Assembly (NCBI RefSeq): GCF_000765215.1
Contig: NZ_JPJE01000018.1
Location: forward strand, 1-64,000
Origin: Eubacterium sp. ER2
Lineage (GTDB): Bacteria > Bacillota > Clostridia > Lachnospirales > Lachnospiraceae
Reading direction: 5' to 3'
Length of the DNA stretch: 64,000 nt
A model generated the notes under the pieces. The model worked only from the letters and a program-made list of their open reading frames with translations, searched no databases and was not told the DNA's origin. Both the position numbers and the translations under genes were made by a program. Shown in pieces: positions 17,010-25,507 of this stretch; positions within the stretch are counted from its first letter, which is position 1; the number at the start of each line of letters is the position of its first letter.

Positions 17010-17984
17010 TTACTCCTCTGTGCTGTTCCCTGTGCCAAGCAGGTTGTTCAGCACATCGCTGCTCACCAGGTACACCAGGTCAGAGTCCTGTACCTGCACG
17101 TACCTGGTGCCGTCTCCCGAGTCGCTGCCCAGGTAGAGGGTGTAGGTCAGGCTGTCGCTGTCCCCGGAGTCGTCGCCAGAGTCAGAGTCGGAGCTGCCGG
17201 AGGACTCCTGGTAGGTCAGCTTCACCGTGGTCCGGGACGCCTCGTCCAGACCGAAGGAAGTCAGCTCCTCCGCGGTGGCGTGATAGCTGGCCAGGTCGGT
17301 GAGGGCCATGGCCCCGTATCCGCCGGCGATAGTGGAGATGGTGTCGCTCTGCTCCTCGTCGTCAGAGGAGTAGGTGGTGGTCTGCCCGTTCTCCGTGATC
17401 TCCGCTGTCAGAAGGTTGCCGCTTCCGATGGAGGGCATGGTGTCCTTTTTCACCAGAGTGTCCATGTCGTACTGGAGGACGGATACAGCCGAGCTGCTGA
17501 CTGTGTACACAGGCGACTGGGCGCCGTCCACAGTCAGATAGTAGTCCTCCTTTGCCGCGTCCCCGATGGAAAAGGTGGTGGTGTTCCCTTCTGTATCTGT
17601 GGCCTGGACTGTGTAGGACGGGCTCTCAAGGCCGTAGTCAGACAGGGAGTCCGGGTCGTCGATCTGTCTGGTGGCAGTCAGAGACGCGTAGGTGTTTTCC
17701 ATGGCGTCGATGTAGGTCTGGGCCAGAGGAATATCCCGGTCATCAGCCACGTACCAGGTGCCGTCCTCCTTCACAAAGCTCATGCCTGTGCCGGTGGACT
17801 GGTCCGTGAACTGGAAGGAGGACAGATCCCCCAGGTCGCAGACCTGGATCTGGGAGCCCTCCCCGGCGTCCGATTCGTCTGCGCCCCGCTGGTGGGAGGA
17901 GAGAGCCAGGTAGATCAGGACAAGCACGATGAAAATACCTCCAAGCAAAAACAGTGTGCGGTGTTTTTTTATATCCATATCCAA
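17010..17984 (-). CDS. DUF4340 domain protein of a Gld-like ABC system
   Basis: A 324-residue protein with one N-terminal membrane anchor (TLFLLGGIFIVLVLIYLAL) and an extracytoplasmic region. The repeated DUF4340 pattern is visible: ISSFQFTDQ-like strands, DGTWYVADDRDIPLAQ, YGLESPSYTV and FSIGDAAKEDYYLTVDG. The C-terminal part contains a Ser/Asp-rich low-complexity stretch (about residues 265-290). The gene is last in a four-gene minus-strand operon, 9 bp after the GldG-like gene. DUF4340 proteins are regularly found behind GldG-like subunits, but their biochemical role is unknown. Confidence 0.8.
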   Translation of the reverse strand: MDMDIKKHRTLFLLGGIFIVLVLIYLALSSHQRGADESDAGEGSQIQVCDLGDLSSFQFTDQSTGTGMSFVKEDGTWYVADDRDIPLAQTYIDAMENTYASLTATRQIDDPDSLSDYGLESPSYTVQATDTEGNTTTFSIGDAAKEDYYLTVDGAQSPVYTVSSSAVSVLQYDMDTLVKKDTMPSIGSGNLLTAEITENGQTTTYSSDDEEQSDTISTIAGGYGAMALTDLASYHATAEELTSFGLDEASRTTVKLTYQESSGSSDSDSGDDSGDSDSLTYTLYLGSDSGDGTRYVQVQDSDLVYLVSSDVLNNLLGTGNSTEE

Positions 17985-17993
17985 TATCCCTCC

Positions 17994-19379
17994 TTACGCT
18001 TTCCGACGTTTCATCCACTGGCGCAGGCCGTACAGCAGGAAGATGACGGGGATGCCGATGATGGCCGCCAGGCCGATGAGCCCTGTGTACTGCATGGTGT
18101 TGTACTCGATCTGCAGGCTCTTGGGCTCAATGGACAGGTTCTCAATGTCGTCAAAGTTTGCAGTCACCGCGTTCATGAACAGAGTCAGGTTCTCGATGTT
18201 CGTAAACTGGCTCGTGATGGTCTCGTCGATCATGGACTCTGAGCTGATGACCGTGAGCCGGCTGTCGTTCTCCGTGGCTGTGGCTCCCAGCACGTAGGTT
18301 CCCTGGGTGGACTGGCCATCCTCTGTCACCGCGTAGCCGCTGGAGGAGGTGGTCATGAAGGGGGTCAGGGTGATGGTATCCCGCGCCGGAGTCCCCTCTA
18401 CCAGCCCATTGGCGTTGATGAGAAGAACCATCTTTGACTGGAGCTCATTTGCCATGTCGCCGCACACGGAGAGCTCCGGGAAGATGTAGTAGTAGTTCCC
18501 CTGGTAGCTCCTCTGGGTGTCCGCAATGTAGCCGCCGGCTGAGGTGAGCCCGTAGGTCTCCAGGAAGGAGGCCAGGGCGGGCGTCTCGCTGACATCGCTG
18601 CCCAGGATGACAAAGAGATGGCCGCCGCCCTCCATATAGTCGCTGAGCATGGTGATCTCATCCTCTGACAGGTCATTGACCGGCGCGTCCATGAGGAGAA
18701 GGTCGCAGTCCTCCGGGATGGAGGAGGCCATCATCAGGTTCAGCTCGGTCAGGGTGAGGGAGGACTTGCTCATCAGGTCCGTGATGGAGGAGGACAGGGA
18801 GCTCTCCCCGTGGCCGGAGGTGTAGTACACCTTCTTCGTCACGTCTGTTGTCACGTAGTTGACGGCGCTGGAGAGCTGTCCCTCCCCGTCAAACTCCGAC
18901 TCTGTGGCGCTTCCGGTGGTGTAGTAGGACATCTGATCGTAGGTGATGATGTCGGTGAAGGCCACGGTGGTGCTGCGGCCTGTGTCAGCACAGGAGACCA
19001 CGATGGTGTCTGAGTCCGCCTCATAGGTGGAGAGGGCCGCGGGGTGCAGCACCGGATCGATCCACTCCACAGTGATGTGGCTGGAGAGGGCGCTGTATCT
19101 GTCGATAAAATTCCTGATGCGCTCGTCTGTGCTGCTCTTGTCGGCCAGCACAGTAAAGGTGACGTCCTTGTCCAGGCCGTCCAGCAGCTCCCGGCTCGTG
19201 TCTGTAATCTCGTATATGTTGTTTGTGCTGATGTCGATCTGCTGGATCTGGCTGGGAAGCTGTCCCACAATGAGGTTGATGACCACCACGATGGCGATGA
19301 CAAGGGCTGTCAGGCCAACGCTGTAGCTTCCCTGCTTTGATGCGATGCTTTTAAATGAATTTCTGATCTTATCTGTCAT
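17994..19379 (-). CDS. GldG-like extracytoplasmic subunit of an ABC transporter
   Basis: A 461-residue protein. An N-terminal membrane segment (ALVIAIVVVINLIVG), a large extracytoplasmic domain and a C-terminal segment ending in a basic tail (YGLRQWMKRRKA) match the GldG/ABC_transp_aux architecture. Characteristic parts are YEITDTSRELLDGLDKDVTFTV (helix then strand, shown shortened in most relatives), VYYTSGHGE and LLMDAPVNDLSEDE. In Bacteroidetes, GldG belongs to the gliding-motility ABC complex. In Firmicutes the same set exists without gliding, and its substrate is unknown. It lies 13 bp behind the permease gene. Confidence 0.82.
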   Translation of the reverse strand: MTDKIRNSFKSIASKQGSYSVGLTALVIAIVVVINLIVGQLPSQIQQIDISTNNIYEITDTSRELLDGLDKDVTFTVLADKSSTDERIRNFIDRYSALSSHITVEWIDPVLHPAALSTYEADSDTIVVSCADTGRSTTVAFTDIITYDQMSYYTTGSATESEFDGEGQLSSAVNYVTTDVTKKVYYTSGHGESSLSSSITDLMSKSSLTLTELNLMMASSIPEDCDLLLMDAPVNDLSEDEITMLSDYMEGGGHLFVILGSDVSETPALASFLETYGLTSAGGYIADTQRSYQGNYYYIFPELSVCGDMANELQSKMVLLINANGLVEGTPARDTITLTPFMTTSSSGYAVTEDGQSTQGTYVLGATATENDSRLTVISSESMIDETITSQFTNIENLTLFMNAVTANFDDIENLSIEPKSLQIEYNTMQYTGLIGLAAIIGIPVIFLLYGLRQWMKRRKA

Positions 19380-19392
19380 GCCTATGTCCCTC

Positions 19393-20259
19393 CTAACTCC
19401 AGCGCCTTTTCTGTATAGACTGCATAGTCAGGAAGATGAACAGTCCGATGACAGAAAGGTATAAGATGATACTGCCCGTATCCAGCAGGCTGCTGGACAC
19501 CACGTCCGTCAGAGGAGCCGTCAGGTCCAGCCGCCCCAGCACGTCTGACAGCAGGCTCTCGTACACGCTGGAATTTACCGCGTAGACGATGATGCCGGCG
19601 GCAAGGAAAACGACCTCCAGGATGCCGGCCATGACAGGGTTCCCCGTTATATGCCAGACAAGAACGCTGACAAGGGTGAGGAGCACCAGCAGGATAACAA
19701 GGTTCAGCAGGGCAGAGGAGGGCAGAAAGCCCAAAATCCCGTCCCACAGGTAGAGGATCAGGAGCACGCCGAAGGATGAGATGGCGGCGATGATCTGGCT
19801 CTCAGTGAGAGAAGAGAGGAACATGCCGATGGATATGTAGACGCACCCCATCAGGAAGAACACCAGTATGCCGCAGTAGTCTGTCAGCAGATAGGCGTTT
19901 CCCTGCAGCTTGATCACAAGGGGATAGAGACAGAATACCAGGTTCGGGATGAGGTAGACTGTCACCATGGCCAGATATTTTCCCATGACAATCTGTCCCA
20001 GTGAGACCGGAGCCGTCAGAAGCAGCTGATCGGTCCTGCTCTTTCTGTCCTCGGAGAAGCTCTTCATGGTGAGCACCGGGATGGCGATCAGCAGGATAAA
20101 CACCAGGGAGCTGAGCACGTAGGAAAAAATGGGATACCCGTAATTCAGGTTGTAGGCCATAAAATACACTCCCGTAAAGGCCAGGAAAAAGGCGATAAAC
20201 ACGTAACCGATCATAGAGTGGAAATAGGAGTCCAGCTCTCTTTTATAAATTGCTCTCAT
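19393..20259 (-). CDS. ABC-2 type permease (GldF-like)
   Basis: A 288-residue membrane protein with six hydrophobic segments. It starts MRAIYKRELDSYFHS, a typical ABC-2 permease entrance, and carries the conserved SEDRKSRTDQLLLTAPVS segment that links to the ATPase. It overlaps the ATPase gene by 17 bp, indicating translational coupling, and precedes the GldG-like gene. Together these form one export complex of unknown substrate. Confidence 0.86.
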   Translation of the reverse strand: MRAIYKRELDSYFHSMIGYVFIAFFLAFTGVYFMAYNLNYGYPIFSYVLSSLVFILLIAIPVLTMKSFSEDRKSRTDQLLLTAPVSLGQIVMGKYLAMVTVYLIPNLVFCLYPLVIKLQGNAYLLTDYCGILVFFLMGCVYISIGMFLSSLTESQIIAAISSFGVLLILYLWDGILGFLPSSALLNLVILLVLLTLVSVLVWHITGNPVMAGILEVVFLAAGIIVYAVNSSVYESLLSDVLGRLDLTAPLTDVVSSSLLDTGSIILYLSVIGLFIFLTMQSIQKRRWS

Positions 20260-21232
20260 CTTTCAGAGCCTCCTTTCCCTCATCTGTCATATGTTCTTTA
20301 CTCTCAGAGGTGAGCTCCAGGAAAATGTCCTCCAGTGTGGTCCGTGTGTTGGCCAGGCGCAGCAGGGGAAGCTTATTCCGGCTGAACGCCCAGAAAATAT
20401 CCTCCCGGATATCGGCGCGGCCCTTCACTGTGAGAAGAGCCTTTGTGCAGCCCGCCTCCTCAGACTGTTCCACCTCTGAGGAGAGGAGGGAGGGAAGAGA
20501 GCGGATGACAGCCTCTGTCTCCTCCGGACTTCCCTTGACGAGGAGCTCTATGGTCTCGTTTCCCTGCATCTTCTGCTCCAGATTTTCCGGCGTGTCGCTG
20601 GCCACCAGCTTTCCCTGGTAGATGATCATGATGTGGTCGCAGACCTCCCGCACCTCGGACAGGATATGGGAGCTCAAGATGACCGTGTGCTCCTTGGACA
20701 GATTCCGGATAAGCTGGCGGATCTCGATGATCTGCTGGGGATCCAGGCCAACGGTGGGCTCATCCAGGATGATGATCTCCGGAAAGCCGATGAGAGCGCC
20801 TGCCAGTCCCACTCTCTGCCGGTAGCCCTTGGAGAGGTTTTTGATGAGTCTGTTTTTGACAGGACCAAGGCGGACCAGACTGATGACCTGGTCCAGCTGG
20901 GCGCTTTTTATGCTTTTGTCGATAAGCTTCAGGGTAGCTACAAATTTCAGGTACTCCAGAACGGTCATATCCACGTAGAGAGGCGGCTGCTCCGGCAGAT
21001 AGCCGATATCCCGCTTTGCCTTGTAGGGCTCTGTGAGGATATCATGTCCGTTGATGAGCACCTGCCCCTCCGTGGCCCCCAGATAGCCCGTCATAATGTT
21101 CATAGTGGTGGATTTTCCGGCGCCGTTTGGCCCCAGAAATCCGTAGATCTGTCCTTTCTGGATGGTGAAATTCAGATGGTCTACAGCCATATGCGAGCCG
21201 TAGTACTTCACCAGATTTCTGACTTCGATCAA
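20243..21232 (-). CDS. ABC transporter ATP-binding protein (GldA/Nat-like)
   Basis: A 329-residue ABC-2-type ATPase. Walker A is GPNGAGKST near residue 35, the signature is LSKGYRQRVG near 133, and Walker B is IIILDEPTVGLD near 152. The DR-type extension after about residue 220 is seen in the CcmA/NatA group. It is the first gene of the four-gene minus-strand operon, preceded by an AGGAGGT site (plus coordinates 21238-21244). It energises the permease at 19393-20259. Confidence 0.9.
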   Translation of the reverse strand: MIEVRNLVKYYGSHMAVDHLNFTIQKGQIYGFLGPNGAGKSTTMNIMTGYLGATEGQVLINGHDILTEPYKAKRDIGYLPEQPPLYVDMTVLEYLKFVATLKLIDKSIKSAQLDQVISLVRLGPVKNRLIKNLSKGYRQRVGLAGALIGFPEIIILDEPTVGLDPQQIIEIRQLIRNLSKEHTVILSSHILSEVREVCDHIMIIYQGKLVASDTPENLEQKMQGNETIELLVKGSPEETEAVIRSLPSLLSSEVEQSEEAGCTKALLTVKGRADIREDIFWAFSRNKLPLLRLANTRTTLEDIFLELTSESKEHMTDEGKEALKDESNL

Positions 21233-21329
21233 AGCGATACCTCCTTTAGATTACGATTTTCTTCCCCATTTTAGAGTGAGAATGTGTAGGAAATGTGACC
21301 AAAGTCTGAAAATTGTTTGGGCTTGTCTC

Positions 21330-21424
21330 TTGACAGAGCTCTGCTTTCCGGCGTATAATTCACCCATGCATAAAAGGGTTTGGGCAAAGATGTCTAAAAA
21401 AGTCTTTGCCCATGCCCTTTTTTA
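21330..21424 (+). ncRNA. Predicted tiny transcript: near-consensus promoter followed directly by a terminator hairpin
   Basis: TTGACA (21330-21335), an 18-bp spacer and TATAAT (21354-21359) match both consensus boxes. A long hairpin follows almost at once: left arm 21372-21390, right arm 21403-21423, ending in six T's. Starting near 21366, the transcript would be about 58 nt and consist almost only of the hairpin. Too little RNA precedes the stem for an aptamer, so a small RNA or a constitutive stop is more likely than a riboswitch. It lies 212 bp upstream of the alanine symporter start. Confidence 0.55.
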
Positions 21425-21493
21425 GTTAAACAGGATGTATATGACCAGAAGAATATATATTACTCCTATAAGTGTTTTGATTTATGTGTTATA

Positions 21494-21543
21494 TTTATAA
21501 CAGGTCTTGCAATTATCAGAAAATTCTGATAGACTGTTATAAA
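21494..21543. repeat. 50-bp nested palindrome upstream of the alanine symporter
   Basis: Outer arms TTTATAACAG (21494-21503) and CTGTTATAAA (21534-21543) are perfect 10-bp inverted repeats. Inside is a perfect 18-bp dyad, TATCAGAA-AA-TTCTGATA (21514-21531). In RNA this gives a two-part stem with a 10-nt bulge on one side; in DNA it could be an operator. The rest of the 21233-21635 gap is AT-rich with no gene. Confidence 0.65.
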
Positions 21544-21635
21544 CGAACATGAAGAGGAGCAAGGTTCTTTGTGTATTGTTATGCTACTGTTTACTAAAGG
21601 AAAATCACAGAGAAGAAAGGAAAAGGGGGCATTTT

Positions 21636-23033
21636 ATGTTAGAAACAATCAGTAATGCAATCTATGCGATCGACGACGTGATCTGGGGCTGGTGGCTGAT
21701 CATCCTGCTCTTTGGAACACACATTTTCCTCACATTCCGCACAGGATTTATCCAGTGGAAATCTATCAGCAAGGGTATCAAGCTTTCAGTCACCAAGGAT
21801 CCGGACGCGGAAGGGGAGGTGTCCAGCTTTGGCGCTCTGACCACCGCCCTGGCGGCGACTATCGGAACCGGTAATATCGTAGGTGTGGGAACGGCTATCG
21901 CCCTGGGAGGCCCCGGAGCCGTGCTCTGGTGCTGGCTCTCCGGCGTGTTCGGAATTGCCACAAAGTACTCCGAGTCACTGATCGCTGTGAAATACCGCGT
22001 GAAGACAAAGGACGGCCGTATGCAGGGCGGCGCCATGTACGCCCTCTCCAGAGGACTGAAATGGCAGCCCCTGGGCAAGATCCTGGGAATGATATTCGCC
22101 GTTTTCGCAGGCTTTGCCTCCTTTGGTATCGGCTGCGCCACACAGGTGAACGCCATTGCCAACATTGTGGAGGAGAACGTGGGAGTTCCCGGCTGGATCG
22201 TGGGTATCGTGATCGCAGTGCTGACAGCCATCGTTATCTTCGGCGGCATCAAGTCCATCGCCAACGTGTGTGAGAAGCTGGTGCCCTTCATGGCCATCTT
22301 CTATGTGCTTGGATGTCTCATCATCCTTGGCATCAACCATGATTTCATCATTCCGGCTATCAAGACCATCTGCACCCTGGCCTTCACACCCGGCGCGGCG
22401 GCAGGCGGACTTGTGGGAACCGGTATCATGGCAGCTATGAGATTTGGTATTGCGAGAGGTCTTTTCTCCAATGAGTCCGGTATGGGCTCCGCACCGATCG
22501 CGGCAGCGGCGGCTCAGACGAGAAACCCGGTGCGCCAGGCGCTTGTATCCTCCACAGGTACATTCTGGGATACAGTTGTCGTATGTCTCATGTCCGGTCT
22601 CGTGATCGTGACGACTGTTATGAAAAACCCAAGCATCAATGCGGATGAGATCTCTGACGGCGGCGTTCTGACAACACTGGCCTTCCAGCAGATCCCCTAC
22701 CTGGGACCTGTGATCCTGACCCTGGGCATCATCTGCTTCGCCTACTCCACAGTTCTTGGCTGGGCTTACTACGGTGAGCGCGCGGTTGAGTACTTCGCAG
22801 GCAGGAAGGTGCTGATCGGCTACCGTATTCTCTACGTGGTAGTGGCAGCCATCGCGCCTATCGTGGCTCTGGACGTTGTGTGGGCTCTTGCCGACATCCT
22901 GAACGCGCTGATGGCCGTGCCCAACCTGATCGCAGTTCTCCTTCTGTCCAATGTGATCGCAAAGGAGACGAAGAAGTACATAAACGATCTGGACGCCTGG
23001 TCCGACGAGCCGGTGCCGGTTATTGACGACTGA
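21636..23033 (+). CDS. Sodium:alanine (AGCS family) symporter
   Basis: A 465-residue membrane protein with about eleven transmembrane segments. AGCS signatures are present: TTALAATIGTGNIVGVGTAI near residue 73, GGPGAVLWCWLSGVFG, and the FSNESGMGSAPIAAAAA segment near 285. It imports alanine or glycine with sodium. The start at 21636 follows a purine-rich AAAGGAAAAGGGGG site and gives the usual N-terminus (MLETISNAIYAIDD). An earlier in-frame ATG at 21549 would add a 29-residue leader inside the AT-rich upstream region. No glycine riboswitch was found ahead of it. Confidence 0.92.
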   Translation: MLETISNAIYAIDDVIWGWWLIILLFGTHIFLTFRTGFIQWKSISKGIKLSVTKDPDAEGEVSSFGALTTALAATIGTGNIVGVGTAIALGGPGAVLWCWLSGVFGIATKYSESLIAVKYRVKTKDGRMQGGAMYALSRGLKWQPLGKILGMIFAVFAGFASFGIGCATQVNAIANIVEENVGVPGWIVGIVIAVLTAIVIFGGIKSIANVCEKLVPFMAIFYVLGCLIILGINHDFIIPAIKTICTLAFTPGAAAGGLVGTGIMAAMRFGIARGLFSNESGMGSAPIAAAAAQTRNPVRQALVSSTGTFWDTVVVCLMSGLVIVTTVMKNPSINADEISDGGVLTTLAFQQIPYLGPVILTLGIICFAYSTVLGWAYYGERAVEYFAGRKVLIGYRILYVVVAAIAPIVALDVVWALADILNALMAVPNLIAVLLLSNVIAKETKKYINDLDAWSDEPVPVIDD

Positions 23034-23074
23034 TGCGGAACAGCGGCATATTTTCATAAAATTAAAAAAATCTC

Positions 23075-23103
23075 TTGACAAATCTGCTTTGTCAGAGTAA
23101 AGT
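23075..23103 (+). promoter_or_regulatory. Promoter of the T-box-controlled transporter operon
   Basis: TTGACA (23075-23080), a 17-bp spacer and TAAAGT (23098-23103) lie just upstream of the T-box leader. Confidence 0.65.
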
Positions 23104-23109
23104 AATGAG

Positions 23110-23401
23110 CATGAAATAAATAATCCATAAACCGATGAGAAAGAGGAGTAGATTATCACAGCGATGTCAAAGAGAGTGGCAGGCGGTGGAATTGCCATAC
23201 GGAGCGGATAGTTGAATGGACTTTCGAGGGCGGCTTGAAAACCGGAAATGGCGAGTATGGCTTGTCGGGAACCGAACCCGTTATCAATCAGGAGTGTATG
23301 TTAGTACATGAGAAAGTGGACATTTGTCAATTTGAGTGGTACCGCGATAATAAAGTAGATTTTATTACCGTCTCAAGCCTTTGGGTTTGGGACGGTTTTT
23401 T
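23110..23401 (+). promoter_or_regulatory. T-box riboswitch with probable Trp (UGG) specifier
   Basis: The leader has a stem I start with GATGAGAAAGAGGAGTAG (23134-23151), the distal loop GGCGGTGGAATTGCC, and the T-box core AGTGGTACCGCG (23335-23346). A terminator stem (23368-23395) ends in a T-run. The specifier position, GAA-TGG-A directly before the closing CTTTC strand, reads TGG at 23217-23219, i.e. tryptophan. Uncharged tRNA would stabilise the antiterminator. One caution: the T-box UGGU end pairs best with a discriminator A. The downstream genes are TrpXYZ-like, consistent with Trp control. Confidence 0.85.
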
Positions 23402-23513
23402 ATTACACCGGACAGACCGGCGCAGTAAAGACTTTTACAGCGGGATACCCGCTCCACGGATTTTCTCTCCTGTACAGCAGCAAAAAAGAACAAGAGTAAA
23501 GGAGAACAGAACA

Positions 23514-24551
23514 ATGATGAAAAGAAAAGTGATGGCAGTATTATTGACAGCGGCAATGACAACAGCGATGGCAGCAGGGTGCTCAGGCTCCTCAGGCTCC
23601 TCCGACTCCTCAGGGTCAGGGGAGGACAGCTACACCATCGGTATTTCCCAGTTCGCGGAGCACGGCTCCCTGGACAACTGCAGGGAGGGCTTCCTCCAGG
23701 GATTGGAGAACGAGGGCATTGTCGAGGGAGAAAATCTGACAGTGGAGTACCAGAACGCGGCGGCCGACATGGGAACGGCCAGCCAGATCTCAGACGCCTT
23801 CGTGTCTGACAAGGTGGATCTGATCTGCGCCATCGCCACACCTACTGCCCAGAGCGCCTACAACGCGGCTATGGATACAGACATCCCGGTGGTCTATACG
23901 GCGGTGACCGATCCGGTGGCGGCAGAGCTGGCGGACGAGGACGGCAATCCGGTGGGCAATGTGACCGGGACCTCTGACGAGCTTCCCATCAAGGAGCAGC
24001 TGGAGATGATCCGCCAGATCCTTCCGGACGCTGAGAAAGTGGGCATCATGTACACCACCAGCGAGGCCAACTCCATCTCTGCCCTTGAGACCTACAAAGA
24101 GCTGGCGGGCGACTACGGTTTTGAGATCGTGGAGAGCGGCATCAGCACAACGGCGGACATCTCCCTGGCAGCTGACGATCTGATCAGCAAGGTGGACTGT
24201 ATCACCAACCTGACGGACAATACGGTGGTGGCTTCCCTTCCGACGATCCTGGAGAAGGCAAATGAGAAGGGCATCCCGGTATTCGGAAGCGAGATCGAGC
24301 AGGTGCGGATCGGATGCCTGGCAGCGGAGGGACTTGACTATGTGGCGTTAGGGGAGCAGACCGGCGAGATGGCCGCGAAGATCCTCAAGGGAGAGGCGCA
24401 GGCCCCCGAGATGCCTTATGAGACCATCTCAGAGCCCGGTTTCTATGTAAACATGAAGGTGGCGGAAAATCTCGGCATCACAGTGCCGGATGAGCTGACG
24501 CAGAGCGCGGTGGAGAGCTTTGACGAGATCTCAGACTCATCTGCCGAGTGA
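23514..24551 (+). CDS. trpX: ABC transporter substrate-binding lipoprotein, TrpX-like
   Basis: A 345-residue lipoprotein. The signal peptide ends in the lipobox MAAGC (cysteine near residue 23), followed by a Ser/Gly linker. The rest is an ABC_sub_bind domain with IGISQFAEHGSLDNCREG at the start of the mature fold and SEPGFYVNMKVAENLGITVPDEL at the end. Such proteins deliver tryptophan or related aromatic amino acids in T-box-controlled TrpXYZ systems. It is first of three genes behind the T-box leader. A tandem ATG at 23517 is equally possible; the AAAGGAG site at 23498 favours 23514. Confidence 0.85.
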   Translation: MMKRKVMAVLLTAAMTTAMAAGCSGSSGSSDSSGSGEDSYTIGISQFAEHGSLDNCREGFLQGLENEGIVEGENLTVEYQNAAADMGTASQISDAFVSDKVDLICAIATPTAQSAYNAAMDTDIPVVYTAVTDPVAAELADEDGNPVGNVTGTSDELPIKEQLEMIRQILPDAEKVGIMYTTSEANSISALETYKELAGDYGFEIVESGISTTADISLAADDLISKVDCITNLTDNTVVASLPTILEKANEKGIPVFGSEIEQVRIGCLAAEGLDYVALGEQTGEMAAKILKGEAQAPEMPYETISEPGFYVNMKVAENLGITVPDELTQSAVESFDEISDSSAE

Positions 24552-24607
24552 TCCGTCCGGCAGCTTTGAGCTGAAGAAAATGTAAATCAGAAGGTGAGGC
24601 AGTTTTC

Positions 24608-25507
24608 ATGGACTTTATCGTAACAATACTGGAGCAGGGGCTGATCTACGGGATCCTGGCCCTGGGCGTATACATCACATACAAAATCCTGGATTTCCCG
24701 GATCTGACGGTGGACGGCAGCTTTCCCCTGGGTGGGGCGGTGACGGCCCTCCTCATCACAAACGGCGTCAATCCCTACCTGAGCCTGCTGGCATCCTTTG
24801 CCGCGGGGGCTCTGGCCGGGATCTGCACGGGCTTGATCCACGTGAAGGGGAAGGTGAGAGACCTGCTGTCAGGTATCATCATGATGACTGCCCTGTGGAC
24901 TATCAACCTCTATATAGCGGGCACGGCCAACGTGCCCCTCTTTTCCCAGGAGAGCATCTTTAAAAATGAGTGGCTTGACAGGATCGTACCGGAGGCCCTC
25001 AGGAGCTATACGACTCTTATTATCATTTTCATTCTGACAGTCATCGCCAAGGTGCTGCTGGATCTGTACCTGAAGACAAAATCCGGCTACCTTCTGCGGG
25101 CAGTGGGGGACAATCCGGTGCTGGTCACCTCCCTTGCCAAGGATCAGGGGAATGTGAAGATCGTGGGCCTGGCCATCGCCAACGGCCTTGTGTCCCTGGC
25201 GGGCAGCGCGTTCTGTCAGGAGGAGAGAGTGTTTGAAATATCCATGGGAACCGGCGCCATCGTCATCGGACTTGCCAGCGTGATCATCGGCACAAGCCTT
25301 TTCAGGAGGATCACCATCATGCAGGCCACCACGACGGTGCTCATCGGCTCCGTGATCTACAAGGCCTGTGTGGCTGTGGCCATCCGCAATTTCCAGCCCC
25401 AGGCTATGAAGCTGATCACGGCGGTGCTGTTCCTCGTCATTTTGATCATCAGCATGGAGAGAAGAAAGAAGGTGAAGACAGATGCTGGAACTCAAAGGAA
25501 TTCATAA
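24608..25507 (+). CDS. trpY: ABC transporter permease, TrpY-like
   Basis: A 299-residue membrane protein with about eight or nine hydrophobic segments in the branched-chain-type permease fold (BPD_transp_2). Family segments include LGVYITYKILDFPDLTVDGS near residue 19 and ALLITNGVNPYLSLLASF. It is the channel partner of the lipoprotein upstream. Its last 26 bases overlap the ATPase gene. Confidence 0.87.
   Translation: MDFIVTILEQGLIYGILALGVYITYKILDFPDLTVDGSFPLGGAVTALLITNGVNPYLSLLASFAAGALAGICTGLIHVKGKVRDLLSGIIMMTALWTINLYIAGTANVPLFSQESIFKNEWLDRIVPEALRSYTTLIIIFILTVIAKVLLDLYLKTKSGYLLRAVGDNPVLVTSLAKDQGNVKIVGLAIANGLVSLAGSAFCQEERVFEISMGTGAIVIGLASVIIGTSLFRRITIMQATTTVLIGSVIYKACVAVAIRNFQPQAMKLITAVLFLVILIISMERRKKVKTDAGTQRNS

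Noticed and set aside
21424-21635. Possible glycine riboswitch before the alanine/glycine symporter
   Set aside because: The region is AT-rich with a palindrome and lacks the GC-rich tandem aptamer pattern.
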